In this document: positions 1-12,351 of the stretch, piece by piece
Layout: each line of letters begins with the position of its first letter
Position numbering within the stretch: the stretch's first letter is position 1
Translations under genes and position numbers: made by a program
Assembly (NCBI GenBank): GCA_018894105.1
Contig: CM032126.1
Coordinates: forward strand, 7,591,001 to 7,655,000
Direction: 5' to 3'
DNA: 64,000 bases
From: Jacaranda mimosifolia
Lineage: Eukaryota; Streptophyta; Magnoliopsida; Lamiales; Bignoniaceae
Notes under the pieces: generated by a model
The model's input: only the letters and a program-made list of their open reading frames with translations
Databases searched by the model: none
What the model was told of the DNA's origin: nothing

Positions 1-1110
1 GATTTTTTTCAATTTTTTATCGTTAGTATCGTAGTTTTGTCTCAGCTTAATTGGTTTTTAATAAAAAACTAAAATTAAATAAGATTTTTTTAAATTCTTA
101 CCAATCAATATATTATATAATTCTTTAGATTTTAAGTTAATATATATTCATCATCTTTTAAGTTTAAAGTAATGTTAAACTATTACAATTTAAAGTTTTT
201 TTCCCTACAAATTCTAAGTTGTCCTATATCCTTCTCATATATTTTTATTTTTTAATGCAACTATCTATTGGTTTTTGGTTGCATAATATTTTCTTCTTTT
301 TAATAAAGCATATAATAATATTCATAGACTTATATTTTTGGAAGTATTGAAATTTCTTTTTAACTTCTTGCTGAATAATCTTGAACTTTAATTTTCATGA
401 TATCATGTATGTGAGATGTCTTTAAATGTTCTAAGCTTTTGATTAAATACTAAATTTTAAAGTTTTACATTTAATTTTCCCTGACCATTTTTTGAAGTAA
501 TATTTAATTTTACTAATTACTTGACCATTTTTTGTGATATTTTTATTTTTATATTGTTATTTTTAATTATATTTATTCAACAACTAAATTAATGTATAAT
601 AATTTTAAAGAATCCGTGCATAGCACGAGGATAATGCTAGTATAAATTTATTTAATAACTTAACTTATTTATCAAATTATAATTAAACAAACATACAATT
701 TATTTACCTTAAAGTAAAGAGATCTTCCCTTCAAAATTGAGAACCTATGCTAAAAATGAAATTAAAGTATAATAAAATAAATTTAACTAAATTAAAAAAA
801 AAAAAGTGAAAATAAATCATACATGTTGCCTTTGGTTTTTAAATTATTTTCTTTTGATTTTTTATAAGTTTAATTATTAAATGAACAATTACTAAAGTAC
901 CCTTTAATTTGGCTGGATATATTATCGGAGGATGGCCAGAAAATGAGATTGAAATCAATTAAAATAATAAAGATGATTTTGCAATTGATTTGAAACCTTA
1001 AGGACCAAAATGAATTTTACCCATTTATTGGTTTTCAAACATTGTCCATTTATTAATTAGGTGTTGACCATGAGCACGATAGATCTTAATATGTAATGAT
1101 CATCCAATTG
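1..1110. other. AT-rich intergenic DNA, no gene
   Basis: No coding region is recognisable on either strand. The segment is dominated by A/T runs. The only structured signal is the Helitron-like end annotated at 611-640. Confidence 0.6.
611..640 (+). mobile_element. Helitron 3' terminus
   Basis: A short GC-containing hairpin (CCGTGC, loop ATA, GCACGAGG, 614-630) lies in AT-rich DNA. It is followed seven bases later by CTAG (637-640) and then T. A hairpin just before a CTRR end, inserted before T, is the defining 3' end of plant Helitrons. The rest of the element would lie to the left. The 5' TC end and any Rep/helicase are not visible, so this is probably a non-autonomous copy that begins before the window. 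Confidence 0.6.
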
Positions 1111-2015
1111 TGTTGGAATTCTGATGCGGCTTGGGATCTTAGGTCTAGATTTCGACCTCAATTTCTCAAATTTCCCTGTTTTTGATCTCGACTTCGGTCC
1201 AGATCACGCCCCACACAAGTAATTTGGATCCCCAACTTGACCACAAGAACACATGTTAGCCTAGCTGAAATCGCCCTCAACTAAGGCTCTTCGATGCCTA
1301 AGTTAGTGTGATGCTAAGGTGATCAAATGAGAGCTTAAGAATAAGTTCAAGAACTCAAATCAAGTTGAGTAAAGATGACATGACATGGTACTGTGTGATT
1401 TTCCCGTTTTATAGGTGTTAATCTGTCATTGCCTGTACGCATCGAGGTGACAAGTTGCTGTTCATTAGATCCATAATTGACCAATGGTCTGCAATCTAGG
1501 TCATAAACTAGATCGGGTCGGATCCATCATATCCAGACCCGATCCGAATAAAAAGACACAGATTCTGTTATGTATGGATATTTTGGCTAAAATCCAAGGG
1601 TAGAGTGGTCTTTTTACACTATCTTCATTAATTATCATCATCAAATTCCTTACGTAATGTTAACAGCACTGGCAAATAGTGTTCAGGCTTAATAAGAGTC
1701 GGCAAATGAGAGAAAGAAAACTTACATTGAGTGCAGCAAATGGCTAGCTGCTTTATGTACACAGACTTACATGAAGAAATTAGTTGTATAACTCACTACC
1801 AAAACTAACTATAACTAAATGGAATAGCTAACTAGCTAAAGGCAAAAGGAAAAACAAATAAAATACGTGTTATTGGCTATTCTATCTTGGTGATTACCCG
1901 CAAGTTGGAGAATGGATGTAAACCAGCCCAACTTGAAAATGGACGTCTGAAATGGTTCAACATAAAGAGATATGATATAAATGTCAACTAGTTGGTCATC
2001 ATTTTTAATTGAAAG
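1111..2015 (-). mobile_element. Old Copia relic: 3' LTR and RNase H tail
   Basis: On the minus strand, 1890-2015 reads like the Copia polyprotein C-terminus: a DDQLVDIY stretch, then VEPFQTSIFKLGW, corresponding to the usual QLADIxTK and FxxxxxKLG block. Beyond it lies an LTR that on the plus strand begins TGTTGGAATTC at 1111 and is split by a solo LTR (1122-1643). The relic continues at 6276-6984 after an intervening element. Frames are decayed, so this is an ancient insertion. Confidence 0.6.
1122..1643 (-). mobile_element. Solo LTR of Ty3/Gypsy-like family
   Basis: A 522-bp unit begins TGATG, ends CATCA and is flanked by a perfect 5-bp duplication AATTC (1117-1121 and 1644-1648). It carries the GCTAGCTGA and CTAAGxCTCxxCGAxGC motifs shared with the LTRs at 47685 and 63341. 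A TATA-like CTATAAAA reads on the minus strand near 1411-1418. With no internal region, this is a solo LTR left by recombination between two LTRs. Confidence 0.75.
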
Positions 2016-2673
2016 TGTTGTGGAGAATTGTGTGATTTGTGTTAAAATATAAAATAAAGTAAAAATAATTCACATGATCATAATTTTATAAAATAATAAT
2101 TAAGAAAGTGATCAACCAAACTACATAAATAACGAGGAAATTGGAGCTGGATCAATGGAGAGTCACGACACTTGTTGCTGTCATAAAGCTATGATTGCCT
2201 CCCTTCGTGCGGGTATTAGTGGCTGATCATGACTCCAAGATAAAACCCATTAGCTCTCAGCGGTGTCTCATCCTATGTGCACGACCACGAGGAGGCTAGG
2301 AACCAGTCCATAGTCACATTGCCAAAAACACAAAAGCTTATGGGGAGTATATAAAATAAAACAATCTAAATTCACACCAACTCTATGTGCCAAAGAAAGA
2401 TTATGACCCCTTTATATAATAGTAAAAGTTTGACCATTTAGAAAGGATTAATGGGCCACTAAAAGCATCATAAAACCACCATAAATTCAATTATAATTAG
2501 GCCCAATAATTATAAAATAAAGTGGTCAAACATATTAAATAAAATGATATTGAGGTCATAAATATGAAATGAATAAAACACATAGGCACATTAGTTGTCA
2601 TGTTAAGACATATGATAAAATTATTTGTTGGAAATAAAATAAATTGAAGAAATTTTAAAACTTATTTCCAACA
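2016..2673 (-). repeat. 3' LTR of the non-autonomous element
   Basis: 658 bp, matching 5612-6270 with scattered substitutions and small indels. On the element's own strand it follows the polypurine tract at about 2674-2684. Confidence 0.85.
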
Positions 2674-5611
2674 ATCCCCCACAAGATTTAAAATTTTTGA
2701 AATTTAATATAAAATAAATATGATGGCAACTTATACCGTGCAATCGGTGCATGTGCCTTACGGGCTTGAACATACACTTAGTGTTGGCAATATCCGTTTG
2801 AGGGAGCCATAATGGACTATGCCTTGAATTAGGTCCCTTGAGCCAAACTTCAATTACCACACACACGATATTGACTTAGGACATGGTTATGGCGGGTTCG
2901 CACGTTAATGGTCCTGTGCTTAATCTTGATTCTCAAGAGGTTTCTAGGGTTAGCCCAAACCCATAGCCACGGCCCATGGAAACTCTCACTTAGGTGAGCC
3001 CTCCAAAGGTATGTGTGATCCATACATTGCGGATATCCCGCTTCGGTCTCATTAAGGGCTAAAGCCCAGCCTAACATCACATTATCATAGCACTTCACCT
3101 TAGGGATGGGAAGGAGATATCTTATGTACACTCATTAAAATTAGTGCTAGATACGAGTCACGCAGTACGGGTTGTTCCTACCCATTGAACCTTCTTTATG
3201 GGGTCTCCAATCACAAAGGTTGGGTTACTCCCGGAGGTGACTCCCTTATGGACTTTGCCCATCCCCCTCGATGATTAAGGATCTAGCCTCTGCGCTAGTC
3301 CCCCAAGGCAATTTTCCATCTCATGGAATATAATGTTACATGCCTCTTAATTCATATATTTTCTAATTTTTTTTTTCTTCCTCCTTGTGTTTACTCAATT
3401 ATGCACGTACACCTGTTTTATAAGATAAAACTCCACAAAAAATATATTATTAGACTAATGAGAATAAAACAAAGTATCACCAGCAAGTTCTTTAGATATT
3501 TCAGAGTCCCAAATTTCTTCTAGCACCATTATTGTTTTGGCAATCTCCCATGGATTTAATACATATTTCATGCACACTTATAAACTCAAGAAAATAGTAG
3601 ATTATTATTATTCAAATGCTATTAAAATGCACTTAAACCCCCACATTTTCCTTATAATATGGAGAAAGTAAACTTGAATAAATAATAGCAATGACACTAT
3701 TGTAAATTTCATTAATTCAACCAAGTAACAATAATCACATTAAAATTTCCATCATTATTAGAATTAAAAAGAATCTCCATATTATCTTTTAAACTTACCC
3801 CCACATTTCAAGAGTATTGCCATGCAATTCCATTTCCTTTTATACTTAATTATAAAAAGAATCAACCCAATATTTTTCTCGAAGTTAGAGGTTTATATTA
3901 ACAACACAAATACATTTAAATTTTGTCACTAAGAAAAAATGTTATAAGCACTTTTCTTAAGATATTCTAAAATATGCAATCCCATATTGAATACCAATCA
4001 ATATGTGAAATCAATATGTTTAAATGCACCATCTTTGTAATCAAATGAAACCACTATAATTAATAATATTGAGTTTTGAAATTGATAATGGTTGGAAATA
4101 TAGATCAACAAAACGGACTAAATGCATTGTAGAAAAATAGAAGATTTTCTTCCACTGAACCATGTAGGTATTTTGTTTTTCATTTTTTTTAAAATAGAAA
4201 GCACTCCCTTAAATCAATAAGAATAGTGACAATTCAACAATTAATATTATTCATTCAATCTACACTATATAAAGCCAATAATACTCAAATTTTTAAACAG
4301 TATCATAACGTATTATATTAGTAGTCAACAAACCACAAAATTAAATTTATCATTTATCCAATATTAAGACCGTATTGAATGTGAGAATGTAACGGTATCC
4401 TTATTTTCTTCTTTTTATCCCATTTTGTAGCCACCTCTTTTTGGCTCCATGATTACACTTTAATGATAATTATTTAAATGTTTATTAGTCATAAAACCCA
4501 CCAACAGTTATAAACTAGCTATTAGCATTGGTGAAAATTAATTTACCAAAATACAATTTTATATAGAAATCAAATATAAAGCCACCAACAATATATCAAA
4601 AATAAATTCTTCTTCACATAGAATGTCCCTTTTAAAATAAGGTCATATAATTGTATTTTGATAAGGCACTACAACAATTTGTCAAACAAAATCTCTTTAC
4701 TGTTTTAATCTACCCAATATATTACCAAATTTGCAAAAATTAAATAATTTATTAGTCACTATTGATCAAGCATTTTTTTTTTCTTCTTTGCACAAGTAAT
4801 ATTTTCTTCTTTATCCTTGTCAACTAGTAAATGAAATATCATTTGCCAAACGAAATTCATATTCTTCCTTCGCATCAACATTATGTCATTAACTTATTGT
4901 CATTATTAATTATGGAATTGAAACCTTCAAAATAATATCCACCAAATATGTAACTCACTAACATTCATATATTTTAAATGAAATCCTAATTGAAAACTAG
5001 CCGTTAAGACAAATGACTCCTAATAAATCATTAAAGGATTTAAGTGTGAATCAATCATATTGTGTCTCTTCATTTCTACCCATAGTACATTGGTTTCCTA
5101 AAATTCACCTATGATTTAGCAAGCCTTAGGAAATTATTCTTTCCTATCTATAAGTAAGAGGCAACTAAGAATAGAAAATGCAACTTATACATATATATAT
5201 GTATATATATGTTCAAGATAGAGTAGATACAGATTACATCATGGCAATTTTTATTTTTATTTTTAGAAAATAGAAACAAATGATTTACTATTTATTTTAA
5301 TTTATAATATTGTTATAATTAATAAATATATACCATACATTAAGAATGATTATAAGAAATCATACCTCCATCTCATATGACTCATGATACTAAATTTGAA
5401 AGTAATGAATCATACCTCCGTCTCATAAAACTCAGCCGTCGGCTTGAAAACTTGTACCTTTGTCCATCAACACATATATACATCTTGTTGTCCGTTGTAG
5501 CTAATAAAATTTGACTTGAACAAAATCCTCAATGTTTTTCATACAAGAAAGGATAACATGTTAGACTTGTCTAAATATTCAAACACAAAACACACAATCA
5601 TGGCTTTAGAT
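2674..5611. other. Internal region of the non-autonomous element, non-coding
   Basis: The part near the polypurine tract (2674-3330) is moderately GC-rich. The remainder is AT-rich. No domain of gag, protease, integrase or reverse transcriptase was recognised in any frame. Confidence 0.6.
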
Positions 5612-6270
5612 TGTTGTGGATAATTGTGTGATTTGTGTTAAAATATAAAATAAAGTAACAATAATTCACATGATCATAATTTTATAAAATAATGATTAAG
5701 AAAGTGATCAATCAAACCGAATAAACAAGGAAGAAATTGGAGCTGGATCAATGGAGAGTCACGACACTTGTCACTGTCCTAAAGCCATGATTCCCTCCCT
5801 CCGTGCGGGTACTAGTGGATGATCATAACTCCAAGATAAAACCCATTAGCTCACAGCGGTGTCTCATCCCATGTGCACGACCACGAGGAGACTAGGAACC
5901 AGTCCATGGTCACGTTGCCAAAAACACAAGAGCTTGTGGGGAGTGTATAAAATAAAACAATCTAAAACTCACACCAACTCTATGTGCCAAAGAAAGATTA
6001 TGACCCCTTTATATAATAGTAAAAGTTTGACCATTTAGAAAGGATTAATGGGCCACTAAAAGCATCATAAAACCACCATAAATTCAATTATAATTAGGCC
6101 CAATAATTATAAAATAAAGTGGTCAAACATATTAAATCAAATGATATTGAGGCCATAAATATAAAATGAATAAAACACATAGGCACATTAGTTGTCATGT
6201 TAAGACATATGATAAAATTATTTGTTGGAAATAAAATAAATTGAAGAAATTTTAAAACTTATTTCCAACA
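5612..6270 (-). repeat. 5' LTR of the non-autonomous element
   Basis: 659 bp, the pair of 2016-2673. The minus-strand sequence after it does not match the common initiator-Met tRNA primer site, so the primer is unresolved. Confidence 0.85.
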
Positions 6271-6275
6271 GAAAG

Positions 6276-6984
6276 AACATGATTAAACTTGAATGATCGC
6301 TTTCAAGAACAATATGACAATCAACTTCGTCATGTTTTGCACATTCATGGAATGTGGATTTGCGGCAATGTGAACAACATATTAATTCTCACAATACATA
6401 AGAGCTGGTTTTGGTCAAGGAATTCGCAGATCTTGAAAAGGACAAGAAAACCGTTGGATTTCACAAATAATATTGCGAAGGCATGATATTCAGTTTCTGG
6501 TGAAATTCCAAAGATAATGCTTTCCTACTTGGGCATTCAATTTTTTGATGATTGTGCAATTTCTAGTCCTAGGAGAAACTTGGATTACCTAAGTCTATTA
6601 TTTTGAAAGTTGGATCAAAATAAGCAATGGTGTTACTTATTTCTTGGATGTCATTTCCTCTTAAGAGTAATATCGTTTATACATATAATTAGAAGAATTG
6701 TAAAGAATCTGCTTTGAAATTTGACAAATAGTGAATAATTGACTTTGAATTGAAAGTAACAATAAGAAAGTAAAGCATATGACAATTTGGAGAATCATTG
6801 TTGGCTACCTTGCTTGAGATCATATAGTGACTTTTATAATTTGCAAACTTGGTAGGATTGGAAGTATGAAAATCAAGAGGTAAAACCATGAACACCTTTC
6901 ATCAAGAACACCATTTAAGAAGGCATCGCTACCATGTAACTGTTGAAGATGCTACTAATTGCTAAGGGAAAATGTTAATGACTA
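6276..6984 (-). pseudogene. Decayed Copia reverse transcriptase / RNase H relic
   Basis: Minus-strand fragments show DAFLNGVLDE (about 6895-6930), the Copia RT block normally read as NAFLxGxLDE. They are followed by decayed GFHTSNPTK, then LGLEIAxSS (about 6555-6600), then ETEYHAFA and a relic of the RNase H FHERxKHxExDCH block (about 6290-6500). Stops and frameshifts are everywhere. The relic continues at 1890-2015 once the 2016-6270 element is removed, and is cut on its right by the Copia at 6985-12346. Confidence 0.6.
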
Positions 6985-7644
6985 TGTTGATTTTGCCTTG
7001 AAATTTGAGGTAAAATTGACAAGGAACGGAAGAAATGGAGCGAAATGAAGCAAAGTGGTCAAAATGGGCTCGAGAACACACCCCGGCGCATTTTGGAAGT
7101 TCGACGCACATAGGGGCGCGAGGTAAGGTGTGCAGGAGTGTACATGGGCGAAAAGATGCGTCGTGTGCCCCAGCGCAAGATTTTTGCGCCGCGGCGCGTA
7201 GTGAACAGTAACTTTGCTCCGGGGCGTAAGTTTTTTGTGCCCCAGCGCAAAGTTTTTGCCCTAGTGCAAGAAAGGTGCGCTAGGGCACAAGTTTGTGCGC
7301 CCCAGCATGCGACGCAGGCCCACGGGCCTTGGGCTTCATTTTTGGGTATAAATTTAGCGTTTTTTCTTTCAGGAAAGTATTACGAACATAACACAAGGGT
7401 TTCTTTACTGCTTTTGAGTAATTCTCTCAAGATAAAGTTTAGAATGAGGGTGTTAGGTGTTTTCGTAAAATTTGTGGGATTCAAATTTGTATTTGCACTT
7501 TGATTTGATATTAATAAAATTCCTTTTCTTTGTTGGGTGGATTAGGCACATCGCCGAACCACGTTAAATTTTGTTGTCACTTTACATCGAATTACTTTAG
7601 TATTATTTTATTGTTTCCGCAATAGATCCTCTTGGGTTTCAACA
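6985..7644 (+). repeat. 5' LTR of the 6985 Copia
   Basis: 660 bp. It contains a GC-rich block (about 7080-7330) built from repeats of GCGCCCCAGCGC type, which is unusual in this AT-rich window, and then a TTTGGGTATAAATTT TATA-like site near 7342-7355. Confidence 0.85.
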
Positions 7645-7671
7645 AACTGGTATTAGAGCAAGTTGGATCAG

Positions 7672-8520
7672 ATGTCAGGAATGAAGTACGAGGTAGAGAA
7701 ATTCAATGGGAAGAATGACTTTGGGCTATGGAAGATGAAGGTTCACGCCCTTCTGTGTCAATAAGGATTACAGAGAGCGTTAAAGGGCAGAGATTCCTTG
7801 CTGGAAACGCTGAAGGACGTGGAAAAGGACGAGTTCATGGTGAAGGCTTACAGTACCCTGGTGTTATCATTGGCGGATAACGTATTGAGAGAGGTCACCA
7901 CAGAAAGTACGCCAGCGAATTTATGGAAGAAGCTGAAGATTCTATATATGACGAAGTCCCTGATAAATCGGTTGTATTTGAAATAACAATTATGCACATT
8001 GAGGATGAAGGAAGGTACATCTATTACTCAACATATTGATTTTTTCAATAAGGTGATTCTATCTCGCTAGTATAGATGTCAAAATTTATGATGAGGATCA
8101 AGCTTTAATTCTCTTGTGTTCTCTACCAAAATCTTTTAAGCACTTGGTTACTACTTTGTTGTATGGAAGAGATACGATTTCAATGGAGGATGTGAAGGCC
8201 TCATTGAATTCCAACGAGTTGAGAAAACATGTCCTGGGCAGCAACGATGGTGAAAATGGGGAATGATTGGTGGCAAAAGGGAGACCAAGAGAAAGGGGAA
8301 GGAGTAGAGGTCAATCAAAGTCCCGAACCAAGCTTAGAAATGGTGATAGTGTTTTAGGTGCGGTGGAAAGGGGCATTGGAAACGGAATTGTCCAGAACGA
8401 GGAAAAGCTAAGGATGCAGGTGAAACTTCTGATCAGAAATGGGATGATGTCGCAGGAATTGTTGAGGATGAATATGATGGTGGGCTTGTTCTCAACGTTG
8501 CCGAAACTTTACTAAGCTCT
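7672..8520 (+). pseudogene. Copia gag, broken
   Basis: The frame opens at an ATG 12 bases after the primer site with MSGMKYEVEKFNGKNDFGLW, a typical Copia gag N-terminus (FNGxNDFxLWKMK). It hits a stop near 7763. Later pieces are in other frames. A zinc knuckle of the CxxCxxxGHxxxxC type (CFRCGGKGHWKRNC) is readable near 8360-8400. It would form the RNA-packaging shell but cannot be made intact. Confidence 0.75.
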
Positions 8521-9790
8521 GAATGGATTTTGGACAGTAGTTGTTCCTACCACATGTGCTCACAAGAAGATTGGTTTACCACATACCATAAATATGATGG
8601 TGGTAAAGTGCTTACGGGAAATGATGTTTCTTGCAGGGTTGTAGGAATTGGCTCAGTTTGTATCAAGATGCATGATGGGATAGTAAGGACCTTAACAGAT
8701 GTGTATCATGTTCCAGATCTGAAGAAAAATCTGATATCGCTGGGTACTCTGGACAAGAATGGTTGTGAGTACAGAGCTCGAGATGGAGTTCTGCGGGTTT
8801 CCAAAGGTGCATTGCTTATCATGAAGGGAGAAAAGCAGAATGGCCTTTACATATTGTAGAGAAATATGGTTTCTAGTACTGCAGCAGTTTCTTCATCAAT
8901 CAATGATACTACGAGACTATGGCATATGCGGCTTGGGCATATGAGTGAGAGAGGAATGTCAGAACTGAGCAAACGAGGTTTGCTTTGCGGAGAGAAGACT
9001 GGAGAATTGGATTTCTGTGAGTAGTGTGTGCTGGGCAAGTAACACATGGTGAAATTCGACACTGCAATTCACAGGACCAAAGACACCTTGGATTACATTC
9101 ACTCAGATCTTTGGGGACTTTCTTAGGTTCCTTCAAAGGGAGGTGCAAGGTACATGCTGACATTCATAGATGATTTCTCATGGAGAGTATGGGTGTACAT
9201 GCTGAAGCATAAGGATAAGGTGTTTGTCAACTTCAAGCAATGGAAGATCTTAATTGAGAAGCAAACAGAAAAGGAGATCAAGCGCTTGAGCACTGACAAC
9301 GGATTGGAGTTCTGCAACAAGGAATTTTAGGAATTCTGCTAGAAGGAAGGAATTGTGAGGCATCGCACAGTTGTACATACACCACAACAGAATGGAGTTG
9401 CAGAACGGATGAATAGGACTATCTTGGAAATAGCTAGATGCATGCTTTTTAACGTCGGATTGTCCGAGGATTTTTTGGCAGAAGCAATTAACACTACTTG
9501 TTATTTGGTGAATAGGTCACCATCACTGCCTTGGACTGCAAGACACCAATGGAAGTTTGGTTTGGGTCTCTTGCTGATTACTCAAATCTGAGAGTATTTG
9601 GGTGTCCAGCCTGTGCTCATGTCCGGGATGGGAAGCTTGAGCCAAGGGCTAGAAAGTGCATATTTCTAGGCTATGCAGATGGAGTCAAAGGTTATTGTTT
9701 ATGGTGTAATGATGACAAGGGCTCCAAGATGATTATCAGGAAGGACATGACATTCGATAAGTCTATAATGATGAAGAAGGTGAAGTAGCA
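8521..9790 (+). pseudogene. Copia protease and integrase, broken
   Basis: The protease region starts WILDSSCSYHMC (about 8527), with DSS in place of the usual DTG or DSG. A pre-integrase block (LWHMRLGHMSERG, about 8920-8955) and the integrase core follow: DYIHSDLWG, FIDDFSWRVW, STDNGLEF, then HTPQQNGVAERMNRT (9376-9420) and LGYADGVKGY (9664-9700). In-frame stops at about 9022, 9123, 9328 and 9340 and a frame change near 9560 inactivate it. Confidence 0.8.
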
Positions 9791-9821
9791 GGAAAGCGGT
9801 CAACAGGGTGTTAAGGATAAT

Positions 9822-10830
9822 GTGGAGATTTATATTGATCATCCACAAGTTTTAAAAGGGAAACAGAAGGTGGTAGATGAAGCTGGTGATAGCACATTAA
9901 CACCTAATCAACAACAGGAAAATGAACCACTACAAAATTATCGCTTGGCTCGCGATAAGGAGAGGAGGCAGATCAAACCACCACAGCGGTACGCTTACTC
10001 AGATTTGATAGCTTATGCTTTGAGTTCAACTGAGGAGTTTGTAGAAGATGATCTAGTCTCATACAAAGAGGCAATTTCCAGGCTAGATTCTGATACATGG
10101 GCTGCAGCTATGAGTGAAGAAATGGAATCTCTACACAAGAATAGCAAATGGGAGTTGGTTAACATACCCAAAGGGCAGAAGATTGTAGGTTGCAAATGGA
10201 TCTACAAAAAGAAAGAAGGGATTACCGGTGTTGAAGATGCTAGATACAAGGCGCGATTGGTTGCCAAGGGTTTTACTCAGAGAGAGGGAGTTCACTTTCA
10301 TGAAGTATTATCCCCAGTCGTAAAACATACTTCCATTCGTGTTTTACTTGCCATGGTTGCTTTGTTTGATATGGAACTGGAACAGATGGATGTGAAAACA
10401 GCGTTTTTGCATGGTGAGTTGGAGAAACAAATCTACATGAGTCAACCAGAAGGATTCATTGTTCCCGAGAAATAAAATCAAGCATGCCTTTTGAAAAGGT
10501 CATTATATGGCCTGAAGCAGTCTCCCAGGTAGTAGTATAAAAGGTTTGATGCTTTTATTACCAAGATAGGATATACTGGAAGCAAATTTGATTGTTGTGT
10601 ATATTAGTGATAGCCTTCTCGTATATTTGCTGTTGTACGTTGATGATATGTTGATTGCCTCTAGAAACAAATCTGAGATCAACCAATTAAAAGCTCAGTT
10701 AAGTGAAGAATTTGAGATGAAGGATTTGGGCAATGCAAAGAAGATTTTAGGCATAGAGATTATCCGGGACAGACACGCAGGATTGTTGTACTTGTCTCAA
10801 CAACATTATATTGAGAAAGTACTTAAGTGA
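9822..10830 (+). pseudogene. Copia reverse transcriptase, broken
   Basis: Reads WAAAMSEEMESL, then KWIYKKKEG, ARLVAKGFTQREGVHF, QMDVKTAFLHGELE (about 10383-10424) and, in a later open stretch, LLYVDDMLIAS (10635-10667), the YVDD catalytic motif. A stop at 10473 and frame changes near 10530-10590 separate the fingers from the catalytic palm. Confidence 0.85.
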
Positions 10831-10836
10831 TTTGGG

Positions 10837-11610
10837 ATGGATAAGTCCAAGCCAGTTAGTACGCCACTTGAAGCTTATTTCAGGCTCTCATTAGATCTAT
10901 CACCGAGTACTGAGGAGGAGGTGGAGCACATGTCAAATGTGCCATATGCTAGTGCAGTAGGTAGCTTGATGTACGCCATGGTGTGCACTAGGCCAAACAT
11001 TTCATATGCAGTCAGTGTTGTGAACAGGTATATGCACAAGCCAGGAAAAACTCATTGGCAGGTTGTGAAATGGATCATGAGGTATTTGAGAGGCTCTGCA
11101 GACAAATGTTTGAGGTATAGTCAATCGAATTCTACTACAAGAATTATTGGCTATGTGGATGCGGATTATACAGGAGATTTGGATGGTAGAAGGTCCACGA
11201 CGGGCTATGTGTTTTGTGTATCAAGTTGTATAGTTAGCTGGAAGGCGACTTTGCAGTCATCAGTTGTATTGTCCACAACAGAAGCTGAGTACATAGCTTT
11301 GGCTGAAGGCGTTAAGGAAAGCATTTGGCTAAAGGGGTTGATCGATGATATGGGAATGACTTCTGAGATCACTAAGGTATTTTGTGACAGTCATAGTGCC
11401 ATACACTTGTCAAAGAATCAAACATTTCATGAGAGAACAAAGCACATAGATGTGAGGTATCACTTTGTTCGGGATATGGTGTCTCAAGGAGTCATGTTGG
11501 TTGACAAAGTTGGGGCTAAGGATAATTCGGCAGACATGCTGACTAAGGCTGTTCCAGGAATCAAATTCGAGCATTGCTTGGATTTGGTTAACGTTTGTAG
11601 ACTTAGATAA
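10837..11610 (+). pseudogene. Copia RNase H domain
   Basis: 257 open codons from GMDKSKPVSTPLE-type sequence through VGSLMYAMVCTRPNISYAV, GYVDADYTGDLDGRRSTTGY, STTEAEYIALAEGVKE and HIDVRYHFVRD to the natural stop at 11608-11610. The acidic residues of RNase H (the D of VDADY, the E of TEAEY and the D of FCDSHSA) are present. This is the best-preserved part of the element, but it is cut off from the rest by upstream lesions. Confidence 0.85.
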
Positions 11611-11672
11611 CAAGCCCTATTGGGGGCAGAGACAAAGAAGATGAATGGGAATTTCAAGTCAAGGTGGAGAAT

Positions 11673-12346
11673 TGTTGATTTTGCCTTGAAATTTGAGGTA
11701 AAATTGACAAGAAACGGAAGAAATTGAGCGAAACGGAGAAAAGTGGTCGAAATGGGCTCGAGAATACACCCTAGCGCATTTTGGAAGGTCGACGCGTGCG
11801 GGGGCACGAGGTAAGGTGTGCTAAGGCATGTACATGGGCAAAAAGGGCACAAAAAGACGCGTCGTGTGCCCCAGCGCAAGATTGTTGCGCCGCGGCGTGT
11901 AATGAACAGTAACTTTGCTCCGGGGCGTAAGTTTTTTGCGCCCCTAGCGCAAAGTTTCTGCCCTAGTGCAAGAAAGGTGCGCTAGGGCACAAGTTTGTGC
12001 AACCCAGCACGCGACGCAGGCCCACGGGCCTTGGGCTTCATTTTCGGGTATAAATTTAGTGTTTTTTCTTTCAGGAAAGTATCACGAACATAACACAAGG
12101 GCTTCTTTATTGCTTTTGAGCAATTCTCTCAAGATGGAGTTTAGAACGAGGGTGTTAGGTGTTTTCGTGAGATTTGTGGGATTCAAATTTGTACTTGCAC
12201 TTTGATTTGAGATCAATAAAATTTCTTTTCTTTGTTGGGTGGATTAGGTATATCGCCGAACCACGTTAAATCTTGTTGTCACTTTACATTGAATTACTTT
12301 ACTATTATTTCATTTTTTCCGCAATAGATCCTCCTGGGTTTCAACA
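11673..12346 (+). repeat. 3' LTR of the 6985 Copia
   Basis: 674 bp, pair of the 5' LTR. The same GC-rich repeats lie at about 11770-12030. Substitutions and a short insertion near 11840 distinguish it from the other copy, so the insertion is not recent. Confidence 0.85.
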
Positions 12347-12351
12347 GACTG

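Larger units (their letters stand above)
2016..6270 (-). mobile_element. Non-autonomous LTR retrotransposon, complete
   Basis: Two near-identical LTRs (2016-2673 and 5612-6270) start TGTTGTGGA and end TTTCCAACA. The element is flanked by a perfect 5-bp duplication GAAAG (2011-2015 and 6271-6275). The purine-rich tract GTGGGGGAT lies on the minus strand next to the 2016-2673 LTR, so the element reads on the minus strand. The internal 2.9 kb holds no gag or pol, only AT-rich DNA and a GGxTCTCCAxTCACAxAGG block. That block also lies beside the polypurine tract of the Copia at 27035-33100, which suggests a related lineage that must use other elements' proteins. Confidence 0.85.
6985..12346 (+). 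mobile_element. Copia retrotransposon, full length, inactivated
   Basis: LTRs at 6985-7644 and 11673-12346 begin TGTTGATTTTGCC and end TTTCAACA. The primer-binding site TGGTATTAGAGC (7648-7659) resembles the initiator-Met complement, and the purine-rich AAGGTGGAGAA lies just before the 3' LTR. Flanks GACTA (6980-6984) and GACTG (12347-12351) are a target duplication with one mismatch. Gag, protease, integrase, RT and RNase H follow in Copia order, but in several frames and with many stops. Confidence 0.9.

Noticed and set aside
7138..7503. 121-codon open frame in the Copia 5' LTR
   Set aside because: It lies wholly inside the LTR and is repeated in part in the 3' LTR. It is produced by the GC-rich repeat block; no domain.
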